Below the pieces are notes generated by a model. That model was given only the letters and a program-made list of their open reading frames with translations. It was not told where the DNA came from and made no database searches. A DNA stretch of 64,000 nt from NCBI GenBank assembly GCA_007115705.1, contig QXEO01001565.1, forward strand, positions 682,001 through 746,000, in the 5' to 3' direction. The position numbers and the translations under genes are program-made. Position 1 is the stretch's first letter; every line of letters begins with the position of its first letter. This DNA comes from Dactylis glomerata (taxonomy: Eukaryota > Streptophyta > Magnoliopsida > Poales > Poaceae). Shown here piece after piece: positions 33,053-45,696 of the stretch.

Positions 33053-34436
33053 AAGGCGCGTGCGTGCATGTATTATGTATACTAGCAAAAATGTCCGTGC
33101 GTTGCACCGGGTCTAAACTAAATCAATACAATGTTTAATTCCTAAAAATAAGTTCACGTTACAATTAGTTTCCTTTTTATCGTCTTGAAAAATAAAGACA
33201 ACTCACAACTTACTTTCTAGTCTTATTTGATTGCTTAATAGTATAGACAGTGTAGTGCATTGCTACGAGCTGTTTTATATATAATATAATATTTACATCT
33301 GTTGTCTTTCTGAACTGAGCTTTTGAAACCCATCCTAGTTAACCAAAGTGTCTTCTCCAAGCCTTTGACGCTTCATCAAACCTCATCTATTGTTATACCC
33401 TTGACGCCAGTGACCACTATGGCGTTAGAGCAGAGTGCAGGGTAGTTTAAGGGTGAACTCGGTTATTGGGCTTCGCGTCGCTACGATCTACGGTTCACGC
33501 CAGATTTTGTCACGTGCATCTTTATCAATGTGTTGTGCCCATCTGTTTTGATAATCGGTTTTGGAACTTTTTGATGCAACGACAACTATGGAAACTTCTA
33601 TTGGATCTGGGATCAAAACAAATCCAATCAATGCCTAGGTAGTCAATTTCTGGCAAAAGCATAAAAAAAATTTTACTTAAGGCGAAGCCAATCCATTCAT
33701 TCCGATAATAATCTGTTTGAAATGTAGGACCTTGCCAGATGGAGAACTTTATGTGGGTCCACTTTAGACTTCTTATCGTGATTGAAAACTATTACTATGT
33801 GGACCGAATTCAAAAAATCATGTTCGTTGAGTTGGTGGCCCATGTAGTACAATCGGCCCAGGCAGCCAAGCCATGTACCTAGCCACGCATCGCACACCCA
33901 TACAACCATGCACTTACACATCTGTCACTCCTTTGTTCCCCTCCAGACATTGCATATGGCACGGTCGTTGTAGCTTTATTGGTTGCTGCTCCTCCTCCCC
34001 AGCTATCCCTCCGCCGCAGCTTAGTTCTCCTGGTCTCGCTTATTGGTAGACCGGCGAGCGTGCATATCCGAGCGTCAGCGCGACCATATCACTCGTGCTA
34101 GCCCAACCAGACGGAAGGATCTGTCTTGGAATGATTTTTTGGTGAACATAATTCAGTTCATGGAATATTTTACTACTTACAATCTATTTTTTGTTGACTC
34201 GTGTTTTACGGGGATAGGGCAAATTGTAAATATATTTAAAAAAATATACTTTTGTTAATTCAGTGGTGTCTAATATTGTCCATGAATCTCAGTCACCTAA
34301 AATTGCATTATAGATAGTTCACATGCTTAATAAAATAGCGTTGCACTTTTTCGTTGTTAAGTTATATATATCCACAGGGAGGTGTATGCGGCGGATGTTC
34401 ACGGTTCACCCAATGATTATACAACTAACTGAAGTT

Positions 34437-34462
34437 GTAGCAAAATTGCCCATGCGTTGCAA
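34437..34462 (-). repeat. Internal degraded Helitron 3' terminus
   Basis: The + strand reads GTAGCAAAATTGCCCATGCG and continues TTGCAATGGG. That is the same arrangement as at 33082 (hairpin then C/GTAG on the - strand), but with GTAG in place of CTAG. Confidence 0.5.
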
Positions 34463-34770
34463 TGGGTTAAATATTTTTTATGCCTTTAGAAAATTTCAAT
34501 ACTACTAAAAATGACCTTTTTAGTTAAAGTTCGTGATGATATTAACTCCGTGTAAGAAATAATCACCGCCTCTTTATCGTCACGCTCATCAGTGTCGGAT
34601 GGGGAAGGTGCATAGCTTATATCTGACTTTAAGTGGAACACCAACATAAAAACCAATATATGAGATGACCAACACCATGTAATATTGCTGAATGCGACCC
34701 ATAAGCATTCACTTGCATTGCATACCGTCTAAGCTCATAATGAAATATGTTTCATGCCGGCTGTATTTCA

Positions 34771-34896
34771 CTCTTCGGCCCCAAAAGGATATAGGAGATT
34801 TTGTCTATATTTAAATATTCCTATATTACTAAAGGAAGCCTAGATACATCTTAATTTAGACAAATATATGGGACATCCTTTTAAGGCCGAAGGGAG
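34771..34896. mobile_element. Stowaway-like MITE
   Basis: 126 bp with terminal inverted repeats CTCTTCGGCCCCAAAAGGAT (left) and CTCCCTTCGGCCTTAAAAGG (right, reverse complement), rich in AT inside. The right flank is TA, as expected for Tc1/Mariner MITEs; the left flank is CA, so the TSD is degenerate. Confidence 0.6.
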
Positions 34897-35900
34897 TAGT
34901 ATACATACGGTAATCTGCAGCATAGTACATATTAGTACCTTGTCTTGAAGAACATCACGGATCACAAACTCAAGAAATTCGCCATTGTTTGATTTGTCTC
35001 CAACACTGCTGTAGCAAACAATGATCCTCTTGAACGCCTAATGAAAAAACCAGTTACATAAAGCCCATGGCAACAGTATGTCCCGGAGCTAATTAGCATC
35101 AAGACAACAGCAAGGGCTGCACACTTCGTTAACACACAGCCGCGCTCGTCAAGATGCAAAGCACTTTCGAACCAAGTGCGCCCGCATGTGTCTTCCTATT
35201 TTCTCTCTCCATCATTCCTGAGCCCACCCACCCCACCTCACTGCAATCGCCGCTGATCTCTGGTGCCATCTCGCCCAGGCTGGAGTATGGCGCCACCCCA
35301 CGGCACCGCCTCTCTTGCCGGCAACTGTTCATCAACACGGCGTGTCTTGTCGCTTTCTGCGTCCTGCTCCCTGGCTGTAACACATCTGGCAGTCGTCCCA
35401 TCCCTCAACACCACACCTTGCCGTCGTTCCCGCGTCTGATTCCATCCAAGGGAGGAATTCGTTGGGTTGTTTTCTGGAAAAAAATCTCATTGATGCAAGG
35501 GAAACTGACGGGCTGGAGGTGGCCATATGAGGTCTCTGGGCGGAGTCGAACGGGGGCAACCTGATTCAGTGTCAACAGCGGGACGGGTTTGACAAAAACA
35601 AGAAGCACCCACATACGGAGCCGTCAAAGTCGAGGGTCACGGAAGGTCTACATGTAGCAGGCAGGTGACGAACAACAGGGATGCAGCTCAGGGTTTCCAA
35701 TCGGAAGCTGCGGTGAGGCGGCGACACGGACCAAACATCGTGACAGGACGTGGGGCGATACAGAGGGAGTGTTCGAGCAGGACACGACCAAACATCATAT
35801 GCGTGATGATGCGGGGTGCGAGATGAAAACGTATTTTGAGTTGGACGAAGGCGTATTTTACGGACACGGACCAGTTCTATTGCAATATTATTAGTAGAGA

Positions 35901-36088
35901 CTAGATAAATATCCATGCGTTGCTACGGAACAAAGATAGATCATGAAAAATCAAATTAGGTATCCATCCAAGTTATGTTTGTACAAAACTCAAACTTTTA
36001 CATTGCTAGGGGAATTCCATTATCGGGTGGCTCCAATGCTTGTGCAGGATCTGTCGATTCCAATTGAATTTGATTGAATTGTGGCTCA
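35901..36088 (-). mobile_element. Second Helitron 3' terminus abutting the first element
   Basis: The + strand reads CTAGATAAATATCCATGCG and continues TTGCTACGG immediately after the 5' end of the Helitron at 35900. On the - strand this is hairpin-spacer-CTAG followed by the T of the next element's TC. Its own 5' end was not identified; the right limit given is where another Helitron-like 5' end (TCTATTATATACTAAAAG, 36089) begins. Confidence 0.4.
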
Positions 36089-37130
36089 TCTATTATATAC
36101 TAAAAGTATAATATGGAATTTTAAAATAAAAACATCACGTTAATCCACATCATCTTAATTAATTTTAATAGTTAGATCTAAAATATATAGCTTAGATTTT
36201 ACCAAAAATCAGTAGTCACGTAACATGTTTAACACGTTTTATGTTGCATCCGTCACGTACCAAACATGGTTGCTGTGACTTCCGTAATTAGGCAGCCCAC
36301 GTTATACATATAGTTGGGTCAATTAAAAAACATATGTGCACAATAGTTGTATCTTGGTTGACACGTTATAACTTTAAGAAAAAAAACTAGCTGCCGCGAC
36401 GTCATAGCTGGAGACGTGTGGTTCCTGAATTGCTTCATCAACGATAGAAACAAGAGTTTATATACTATACGAGCATGTACACTAGTTATGGTTATGGTTT
36501 GGGTCTATGTTCTTACTAGGACGTGGCCACATCAAATATATGCATATATACTATAAGCATTTTATCTTAAAGGATGACTATAAGGTATAATTTAGGACGT
36601 GATAAGTAAAACCAATATGTCTTAAAATATGACTATAAGGTGTGATTTATTTAATTTATTCGTGTAAAAATAAAAAATCACTCAACAAATATGTTTTTTA
36701 GGGTATTTGATGATTATGTTGTAAATACAACATTGTGTTACGACCAACACCTTAGGTGAACCCAAATATAACATATCTTACAATCAACAGCCCAAATATA
36801 CGTGGGTCAAATAGAGCCATTACGTTAGTTCATATTATTTAAATTAATTTGGATACATAAATATAAAATATATGGCTAAGATTCTATGAAGAGTTAATAG
36901 TGACTTAACATGTTTGACACCTAATAGTCGCGAACGTGGTCCATGGCTGGAACTTGGTCGTTGTGGTGTACTTATGTGTGACCGAATAAAAAACAGTCAT
37001 GTGAAGGGACATGTACATGTTGGTAAAATGTTGCATGAGAAAAAAACTAGGATCCCTAGGATTGAATAGTTTAGAAAAAACATAAAATGACGTTGATCGA
37101 TACATATTTTCTCTATATTTAATTACGCCT
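36089..37130 (+). other. AT-rich region, possible Helitron 5' end with a diverged internal repeat
   Basis: No supported gene. It opens with a Helitron-like A|TCTATTATATACTAAAAG on the + strand. A stretch of about 140 bp at 36150-36290 recurs, diverged, at 36825-36965 (shared AACATGTTT-AACAC-like and GTGACTTAACATG-like segments). A matching 3' terminus was not found. Confidence 0.35.
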
Positions 37131-37135
37131 TATTC

Positions 37136-38064
37136 TGTCGGGGGGATGACCCCCGGTAGGGTCAAGAGACTAGAAAGATATAAGGAATAAAGTTGAGTTG
37201 GTGATGGTTGACCAAAGTTGGGTCTGGCCGGAATATAAGAGTATCGGCCAGACCGGCATATAAGGCGTATCCCGGCCGGTGTTCAGATATATTGGCATAT
37301 CCGGGATACTTGGAGAGGTATGCCGGTGTATGTATAGATATGTCGGCCTGACTTTGTTGATATATTATGCAGGAATAGGAGAGGCCGGATTACCCAAGCA
37401 TGGGGTCATTGGTCCGGCATATAGGTCCAGGATATGGCCAACGGCTATATCCGGGATACAGAAGTCAACCAAGGTGTCATATCCCTACAATCAAGGAAGG
37501 AAACATCCAAGTATGGAGGCAGACTATGATGACAGGGTGCACAGTGGTGGTCTAACAACCATCACTGTGCTAAAGTACAGTCCTTACCTCATCGTGGTAA
37601 GGTCACAGTCGAAGCAAGTACAAAGTACAGGGATGGTGAGTCCCATCGAGAGCAATCAGGGGCAAAGGCAAGGGTGGCAGCCATCGTCACCTTGTCCTAT
37701 TTGGACTATAGCCAGTGTCATATGTATGTATATGACCGTTGTAACCCTGGCCACCACTATATAAGGTGGCACAGGGAGCCCTAGCCAGGGGTTGGTGACT
37801 CCTAAGTCTCTCAGTTGATAGTTCATCTTCCTCCTCTCACAGAGAGCTTGGAAGCCCCATTGTTGTGTACTCCATCGATCCAAATATACAACCAGTAGAG
37901 CAGGAGTAGGGGTGTTATCTCCTTACGAGAGCCCCGAACCTGGGTAGATCTGTGTTCCTTTCTGTCGTGCTTCTCAGCTCGTTCCCCTCTCCTGAATCCT
38001 CCAGCATCTAGTTTGGCCCCCATTTAAGCCATCCCATGGCATATGTTATTTCACCACGACGACA
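37136..38064 (+). repeat. 5' LTR of the Tat-lineage element
   Basis: 929 bp, starting TGTCGGGGGGATGACC and ending CGACGACA, so TGTCG/CGACA form its terminal inverted repeat. TATA box at 37757-37766 (CTATATAAGG). The first third is crowded with CCGGCATAT-like motifs (37220-37450). Confidence 0.85.
37757..37766 (+). promoter_or_regulatory. TATA box in the Tat-lineage LTR
   Basis: CTATATAAGG about 300 bp before the LTR end, leaving a plausible R-U5 segment. Confidence 0.6.
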
Positions 38065-38066
38065 TT

Positions 38067-38084
38067 TGGCGCCCACCGTGGGGC
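38067..38084 (+). other. Primer binding site of the Tat-lineage element
   Basis: TGGCGCCCACCGTGGGGC two bases after the LTR end. This sequence is common at the same place in grass gypsy elements. I did not assign the tRNA with certainty. Confidence 0.75.
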
Positions 38085-38125
38085 AGATCGATGTGCTGGG
38101 CGGAGTCTTCATTCGGACGGGGTCC

Positions 38126-38864
38126 ATGATAGCGGCATCAGGGGTGCGCGTGGTCTCTGGCCTCGTCCAGAGGCTAGGCTCGCTCAGCTTCATCAGCGAC
38201 AACGCCGGATGTCTCGGCGGCCGGCCGTTCCCCAGGGATGGCCGGATCATGTCTTTCGGTTCCCACGAAGTGTACATGGGGACTAAGAGGGTTTGCAGGA
38301 AGAAGGAGCCGGTGGCGGCGGATCCTCCGTCGCATCTGCTGGCTCACGCTGGGCGTAGCGCTCGCCTAGTAGAGTCGGCAGAGGTGATGATGGCCGGCAC
38401 ATCCGTGCCATCGGCGGAGGATGCCGGCAAAGCAGCAGCAGCATATACTCCCCCGGAGCCGCCGAAGACCAAGAGGTCGGCACGTCCTCCGTTGGAGCGT
38501 GTTGAGAACCTGGTCGGCGCTTCCGGCGTGCCGGCTAGGGGCCAGCCCCTCCTCCCCATCATCGACTGGCTTCTTGAGCCGGTGCGATCCGGCGATGATC
38601 CGGAGCAGACAAGGGAGGTCCTGGAGGGATCTCGCCAGGCCCTCTGCGACGAGGCCCTGGCCATGCATCAGGAGCGCGAGCGGTTTAACCGGCAACTCCG
38701 TGACTATGAGGCAGCCCATGGTTTTACTCCTGTGGTAACCCGGCCTAGCCGGATAGAGGAAGTTAGAACTAGATGTAGAGATCTTAACACTGAGCTAGGT
38801 AAAGATGCTAGAGCTAAGAGTCATAGTGCAACTGGTACTGTACCTAAAGTAATCTATAGCTCAC
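38126..38864 (+). pseudogene. Tat-lineage gag, N-terminal part
   Basis: Open frame from the first ATG after the primer site (38126) to the A1 insertion. It is Ala/Pro/Arg-rich in the middle and predicted helical and charged toward the end (QERERFNRQLRDYEAAHG). The frame continues at 47296 when A1 and one CTCAC are removed. The start codon is a guess; an ATG further down would also be possible. Confidence 0.6.
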
Positions 38865-40458
38865 TGTTGATCCCTTGTTGATGTGGAGCAGACTGTCCTT
38901 GTGCGTGGTGAATAACCAGCCCATTGGGAACCCCAAGAGGAAGGTATGATGAGTGTAGCAGCAAGTTTTCCCTCAGTTTAAGAAACCAAGGTTATCGAAC
39001 AGGAGAGGAGAGACAATGATGACTGAAGGTGTTGTGGAACCTGCACACACACAAACAAATACTTTGTTCCCAACTTGCGATGAGGTTGTCAATCTCACCG
39101 GTTTGCTTGAAACAAAGGTTATGAGTGTATCGAGTGGAAAGCAATATAGTATGTGAGTAAAGTAAACAGTACGAGTAAAGTAAACAGGTGATAGCAATAT
39201 GATGGAAATAGGACCGGGGTCCACAGTTCAATAGTGGTGTCTCTCCATAGATAAAATAACACATGCTGGGTAAACAAATTACAGTTGGGCAATTGATAGA
39301 ATAGAGATAACGTGATATGTCAAGAAGATCACTATGAGATTTACTCTGGGCATTACAACAAAATACATAGACCGCCATCCAACTGCATCTATGACTAATA
39401 ATCCACTCCCTGGGATATCAATCCGAACACCCTAGAAGTATTAAGTTGCGAACAACAGATAATTGCATTAAGCAAAGTGTGTAATGTAAACAAAGCATAC
39501 GCCCTTGAGCATATGAATTTTGTTTTCTCCCTAGTAGCAACAGCATATCTACCACCTTAGAGGTTTCTGTCACTCCCCCAGGTGAAATAGAGGCATGAAC
39601 CCACTATCGAGCATAAATACCCCCTCTTGGAGTCACTAGCAACTACTCAGCCAAGATAGCTACTAACAACGGAGAGCATGCAAGATCATAAACAACATAG
39701 AGATAACAAAAGATATAATTCAGTACAGCAACTTAATCATAAACACCAATATTCATCGGATCCCAACAAACCAAACATGTAGAATTACATAACGGTGATC
39801 TCAATCATGTATGGCAGCTCATGAGATCTAAACATGAAGCACATAGTGGTGAGGACAACCATCTAGCTACTGCTATGGACCCATAGTCCAAGGTAGACTA
39901 CTCACTCATCGCTCCGGAGGCAAGCATGGCGATGAAGAAGACCTCCGGTGGCGATTCCCCTCTCCGGCAGGGTGCCGGGAAGAGCTTCTGGACCCTCCCG
40001 ATCTTCGGGTCGACGGCGGCGACGGATCGCGATGTGTTCTGGAAAACTGATCGGGTACTTAGGTTTTTCTCGTCGGGGGGTCTTTATAGGCGAAGGGGTG
40101 ATGTCAGAGGAGGGGCCAGGCGGCCACACACGGGGGTGGCGCGGGCCAGGGGCTGGCCGCGCCACCTGTGCGTGTGGGCCCCTGGTCCCTCACCTCCTAC
40201 TCTCCTTCGGATCTCTGGAAGCTTCCGGGTAAAATAAGACTTCGGGAACTTGTTTCGTCCAATTCCGAGAATATTTCCTGTGTATCACTCTGGAACACAA
40301 AAACAGCAGAAAACAGGAAACTGGCACTGTGGCACTTCGTTAATAGGTTAGTTCCGGAAAATGCATAAAAATGCCACTAAGTGTAACGAAACAATAGGCA
40401 AATGGTGTAAAAACAAGCATGGAGCATCAAAAATTATAGATACGTTTGAGACGTATCA
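38865..40458 (-). repeat. A1 3' LTR (left copy)
   Basis: 1594 bp from TGTTGATCCCTTG to GACGTATCA. The TSD copy CTCAC lies at 38860-38864. ORFs in it mirror those in the right LTR and are not genes. Confidence 0.93.
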
Positions 40459-43263
40459 AGCATCCCCAAGCTTAACTCCTGCTCGTTCTCGAGTAGGTAA
40501 GTGATAACAAAAGAATAATTTTTGAGGTGACATGCACCTACACAATCTTGATCATATATGTAAGCATTGGTGAGCTGGGATCAATAGAACTTGAAACATG
40601 GGCATGAAGATATAATCATGACAATAAGAACTTAGCAACCATGTTGTAAACATGCAAATGAACACAAACAAAAGATCATGAAAATGAAACAATGAAAGTC
40701 AAACGTGTGTTCAAATCATAAGGAAAAACATACAAAAGGTTTTCAGCTTGTCCTTCAAAGAGAGCAAAACATAAATGCATAGGACACCTTCAAGTTTAAG
40801 AGGGCGACTAGATACAAATAATTTAAGAACAAGTGAAACCAACAATATGAATCAATCAATGAACTTTGGGACAATGCATATCACACTAAGAATGACAACT
40901 ATGCTCTCTTAATGGTGCATAAAGAAAGAAGGTGGTGACTCAACATAAAAGTAAAAGAAAGGCCCTTTGCAGAGGGAAGCAGTGATTGCAAGTTTTATAA
41001 CCTTCAAAAATTATGGTACTTACCGGCTTTGAGCTCTCATTGCCCCCATCATAAGCATCTTGAATGGTTAAAGTTAATGCGAGAACAATTATGATGCATA
41101 TGCTTGACAAATCATAAGTTGAAAACCTCGTGCCCCGTGAATACGAGTACCCAAACCTCATGCTACTTTACTTAGAGTCCCAAGCAAGGCTCTTGTCATT
41201 GTAAGTATATGCATATCATTGAGAACCGCCAATGGGGTACCTTCGTGCCCGATGACATGGAACAAGCCCACACCAAAATGACAGGACAAGCGGACAATGA
41301 ACACCTCGACATCTCTTTTATTTGCCTTTTGTTTAGCTTTTTATTGTGAGATGCGTCGTCGAATGTTCACCATGGGTATGCTGCAAATTTCCACCATGAA
41401 TTATGCATGGCTTAGATTAGCGGCCCGGCGTTTCCCTAACACATATACAAACTCCATGATCCCCACAAGATTCCCAATTCATTTCACACCGCGGGCATCC
41501 ATAAACAAAAGATCACGATATCAACTCAAATAAAAAGTGCAATGTTGAAAGCTTGCCCCATGACAGCATGGATGGGCTAGAATCCAACTTACAACTTGCA
41601 AGCATAACAACTCAACATAAGAGACCACAATGTCAAATTTTTAAGAACAAGAAAAAGTAAAGTGTGCCTTCCGGTTCGTGAGAGCTTTACTGACCGAATT
41701 TCGCATAACACTGGTAAGAGTTTAATTTGAAGAGAAAATAAAAGCAAGTCAAATTTACTTGGAATAGCAAATTGCTAGTAGGTATGTATGGTGGACACTT
41801 TGGAAAACTTTGGCTTTTAGGAGTTGGATGCACGAGTAGAGCTCATACTCAGTACAAGGCGAGGGCTAGCAAAAGACTGGGAGCGACCAACTAAGAGAGC
41901 AATAATGGCCATAATCATGCAAAGCGACATTAAAAGAAGCATAAGATAGCATCAAAAGTCAAAAACTAAATGATCATGAAGGCTATTGGCGACTTTGTGA
42001 GAGTCTAACATGTGTGAGCATGCGCCAAGTCAACCCAAATAAAGCATCAAGGAGAAAACCAAAATAATGCTTCCATACAATAAAAACAACGCATGATTTT
42101 TTCAAAGGCTCATTAAGCAATCTCAGTTATTTGAGACAAGTCATGCTACAGAAAAACCACTAAGCATACTATCAAAAAGACATCAAGCATGACATGAAAA
42201 AGCCTAAGCCGCAGTCTACACAAGCTCCTTCTTGTACCACTATTTTGCACAAAGCTTTTTCTCTTTTCCAACACCATTTGAAATTTTTAAAGACACCTCT
42301 TTTGATGAAAACCAATAAAGATCAGAGGAAAAAATACACCTTGATGAAAAGATATGACAAGATCTGAACGCAAATCAAGGCGAAAACAAAAACCAAAAGT
42401 AGTAGCAGAAAAAGAAGAACGCTCGATGAACGATAAGAGTGAAAAACTGAGCGTTCTTTGCAAATGAAAACGAGTACATCTCCTCCAAAGAAAATTTGTT
42501 GGGGTCCAACCATTTATTGCAGCAAACAAACAAACTAAACCAACTAAGAAAACTAAAACAACTGACGCTCCAAGAAAAACACATAGTGCATGAAGCAATA
42601 AAAATATAGTGTTTTTAAAGGTGACCTGATTTTTGCCGATGAAGAAGGGGTGCCTCGGGGGCATCCCCAAGTTTTGACGCTTATACTTCTTGGATATTTC
42701 TTGGGGTGATGCATGGGCATCCCCAAGCTTGAGCTTTTGTCCATTCTTCAACTCATCTCATCATTCTCCAATCCCTACACTTGAAAACTTCCTTCATACA
42801 AAACTAAACACAAATCTATTAGCAACATTAGTGCAAGCATAACATATAATCAATCCTCTATTTGCTTCAGGTTTCAACTCAAAACCACCACATATATAGC
42901 ATATACTACTGTAGCAACCTCCCCAAAAGTTCCATGATCAAAAGAACTCAAAAGAAAGCGATAAAGTGGCAAACACAAATATTGGCAGAAATCTGTCAAA
43001 ACTGAACAGCTGACAAAGGTCGAATTTTTGAGGGATTTTCTGTTACTCAAATCAAAAAGTGTTCAACTAAGAAAAGTTTGGATATAACCTGGGACACATT
43101 CACAAGAAATCGCAGGTTCAAAAGATATACAGAGAATTTTCACGAATTTTTACGGTGCAGCACCGAAAACAGTTTCAGGACAGCAACATCCCCAAATCTT
43201 TACCTCACTCAAATTAGAGGCTTCTCTTGGCACAAAAACGAAATAAACAAGATAAGGAGCGGT
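40459..43263 (-). other. A1 polypurine tract and non-coding tail
   Basis: The LTR-adjacent PPT (- strand AAGCTTGGGGATGCT) is at 40473-40459. The 2.8-kb tail is near-identical to those of C1 and C2 and has internal PPT cores at 42661-42674 (slightly changed) and 42717-42730, again 56 bp apart. No supported gene. Confidence 0.7.
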
Positions 43264-43374
43264 CATTACAGTAGTAATGACTTCCAAGACTCAAATAAAA
43301 GAAAAAGTACTGAAAAGAAAACATTGGGTTATCTCCCAAGAGTGATTTTCTTTAACGCCTTTGAGCTAGGCGCA
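43264..43374 (-). ncRNA. Predicted cis RNA hairpin cluster downstream of the A1 gag-PR stop
   Basis: Same block as in C1 and C2: CGCC/GGCG stem, TTGGG/CCCAA stem (43338-43322) and CATTAC/GTAATG palindrome (43279-43264). It begins 13 bases after the gag-PR stop codon. Conservation behind an unrelated ORF argues that the block acts at RNA or DNA level. Confidence 0.5.
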
Positions 43375-43386
43375 GAAAATTGCGAA

Positions 43387-45505
43387 TCAAGTAACATCAA
43401 GCGATGAAGCATCAAGCTCATAATTTGCTCTAAGAATATAGTCAAAAAGCAATTTCTTTCTTTTCCTAGGGAAGTGTTCCATACCTTTCTTTAGTGGGAA
43501 TTGATATTTGATAGTGCCTTCCCTCATATCAATGATAGCACCTACAGTTCGAAGAAAGGGTCTTCCCAAAATAATAGGACATGAAGCATGGCATTCAACG
43601 TCCATAACAAGAAAATCAACGGGAATAAGGTTATTTTTAACCACAATAAGAACATCATTAATCCTTCCCAAAGGTTTCTTCTTAGCAACATCAGCAATAG
43701 GAACATCAAAATAACATTTTTCAAGCGGTGGTAAATCAAGCATGTCATAAATCTTTCTAGGCATGATAGAAATACTAGCACCTAGATCACATAAAGCATG
43801 GCAATCATAACCATTAACATGCATATCAATGATGGGTTCCCAACCATCTTCTAACTTCTTGGGAACAGAGGCTTTTTGCTTCAACTTTTCATCCCTAATT
43901 TTTATAAGAGCATTGGTAATATGCTTAGTAAAAGCAATATTTAAAGAACTAGCATTGGGAGTCAAAGCAAGCTTTTGCAAGAACAAAATTAAATTCAGAT
44001 ATATTGCAGCCATCAACATCAAAATCATTAAAAGAAATAGAGCTATCATCTCCCACACTCCGAAAAATTTCAGCACTCTTTTGAGAAAAAGTTTTGACAG
44101 TTTTAGGCTTTTTAACACAAGGAGTGGGAGTTTTCTCTACACCAATCAAAGTAAGAGGATTGCTAGTATTAGGAGCAACATCATTAGAGGTAGTAATAGT
44201 ATATACCTTCATCTCTCTAGCCATCTCATCTTCTCTTTCCCACCTGGCATGCAATTCCGCTAACAATCTAATATTTTCATCAATTCCAACTTGGATAGCA
44301 TTAGCGGCAGCAAAAGGATCAGGCTTAGCGGACATTCTATTAACCAAAGAAGATTGCATATTAGACAATAATGAAATATCGGTTTCAGCTTTGGAAACCT
44401 TAGCTTGCAATTTAGGAATAGCCTCGTTTAAATTTTCTAGCTGATGACTAATAGTCCTCAACAGAGCTGATTGCTCCTCCATAGTCTTGGTGAAAACCCT
44501 GTTCTGCTCATATTGCATCTGCATAAAATTCTTGGTAGCCATTTCAAGTTCAAAAATTCTTTCTTCACTAGGCATTTTAGGTCTACCAAGATAGCTATTA
44601 TCACCATTAGAAGGAAACGGTCTATAATTGTTACTAGCAAAATTGTTCCTATAAGCATTGTTGTTAAAATTATTGTTTCTAATGAAATTCACATCAACTT
44701 GCTCTTCTTGAGAAACCAAAGAGGCCAAAGGAACATTATTAGGATCAACATGAGTCCTATCATTAGCAAGCATAGCCATAATGGTATCAATCTTATCACT
44801 CAAGGAAGAGGTTTCCTCAACAGAATTTACCTTCTTACCTTGTGGAGCTCTCTCGGTGTGCCATTCAGAATAATTTACCATCATGTTGTCGAGTAGCTTT
44901 GATGCGGCGCCCAAGGTAAGGGACATAAAAGTGCCTCCAGCAGCTAAATCAAGTAGGTTCCTTGAAGAAAAATTCAGTCCTGCATAAAAAGTTTGGATAA
45001 TCATCCAAGTAGTCAGTCCATGAGTGGGGCAATTCTTTATCATAGATTTCATTCTTTCACAAGCTTGAGCAACATGTTCATTATCAAACTGAGTAAACTT
45101 CATAATATTGCTACGCAACGATATAATCTTAGCAGGAGGATAGTATCTACCAATAAAAGCATCCTTACACTTAGCCCATGAATCAATACTATTCTTAGTC
45201 AAAGACAGCAACCAATCTTTAGCCTTTCCTCTCAAAGAAAAAGGAAACAGCTTGAGCTTAATAATATCACTATCAACATCCTTATATTTCTGCATCTCAC
45301 ATAGCTCAACAAAATTGTTGAGATGAGCTGCAGCATCTTCAGTACTAGCACCAGAAAATTGCTCTTTCATAACAAGGTTCAATAAAGCAGGCTTAATCTC
45401 ATAAAAGTTTGCAGCAGGAATAGGTGGTGCAATAGGAGTGCAGATAAAATCACTATTGTTCATGCTAGTGAAGTCACACAACTTGGTGTTTTCAGGATTG
45501 GCCAT
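43387..45505 (-). pseudogene. Athila-like gag-protease of A1 (one frameshift)
   Basis: The ATG at 45505 (MANPENTK) is preferred over the in-frame ATG at 45538 because it matches the usual start of this family as I know it. The gag core contains LKLFPFSLRGKAKDWLLSL and FIGRYYPPAKIISLRSNI, then an Asn-rich zone and a coiled coil (about residues 330-400). A single frameshift near 44000 separates gag from the retropepsin, whose active site is ALCDLGASISIMP and whose second motif is CPIILGRPFLRTVGAIID. The stop is at 43387. Without RT and integrase the element depends on others. Confidence 0.87.
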
Positions 45506-45669
45506 TTCAGCAAAACGAAAGTAAACAAGTAAAAACAACTACCAAGGATTCTAATTTTTTTGGGTTTTTGATAAAAAGCAATGCAGGTAAAATAAATAAA
45601 GTAAAGCAAAACAATAACAAAGTAAAGAATGTGTGTGCGAAGAACTCCCCTCGCAGAAGTCTTCTCTCC

Positions 45670-45687
45670 TCCCCGGCAACGGCGCCA
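45670..45687 (-). other. A1 primer binding site, tRNA-Asp
   Basis: The - strand reads TGGCGCCGTTGCCGGGGA, nine bases inside the 5' LTR border. Confidence 0.92.
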
Positions 45688-45696
45688 GAAAAAGCT

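Larger units (their letters stand above)
33082..35900 (-). mobile_element. Non-autonomous Helitron-like element (or nested pair)
   Basis: On the - strand it starts TCTCTACTAATAATATT (35900 down) and ends with a GC hairpin (33110-33095, CCGGTGCAACGCACGG) 9 bases before CTAG (33085-33082), followed by T. This is Helitron architecture. No RepHel coding region was found. A second, degraded 3' terminus of the same kind lies at 34437-34462, so two elements may be nested. Content is otherwise anonymous; ORFs such as 35154-35564 match nothing I recognise. Confidence 0.55.

Noticed and set aside
32562..33069. Long Ala-, Arg- or Ser-rich ORFs overlapping the glycine-rich exon on both strands
   Set aside because: They are shadow frames of the GGC/GGT repeats. 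Only the spliced glycine-rich frame has a signal peptide, splice sites and a Cys-rich end.
35154..35564. 136-codon ORF in the Helitron region as a captured gene
   Set aside because: No recognisable domain, no splice or codon evidence, and a Pro/Ser-rich composition typical of chance ORFs.
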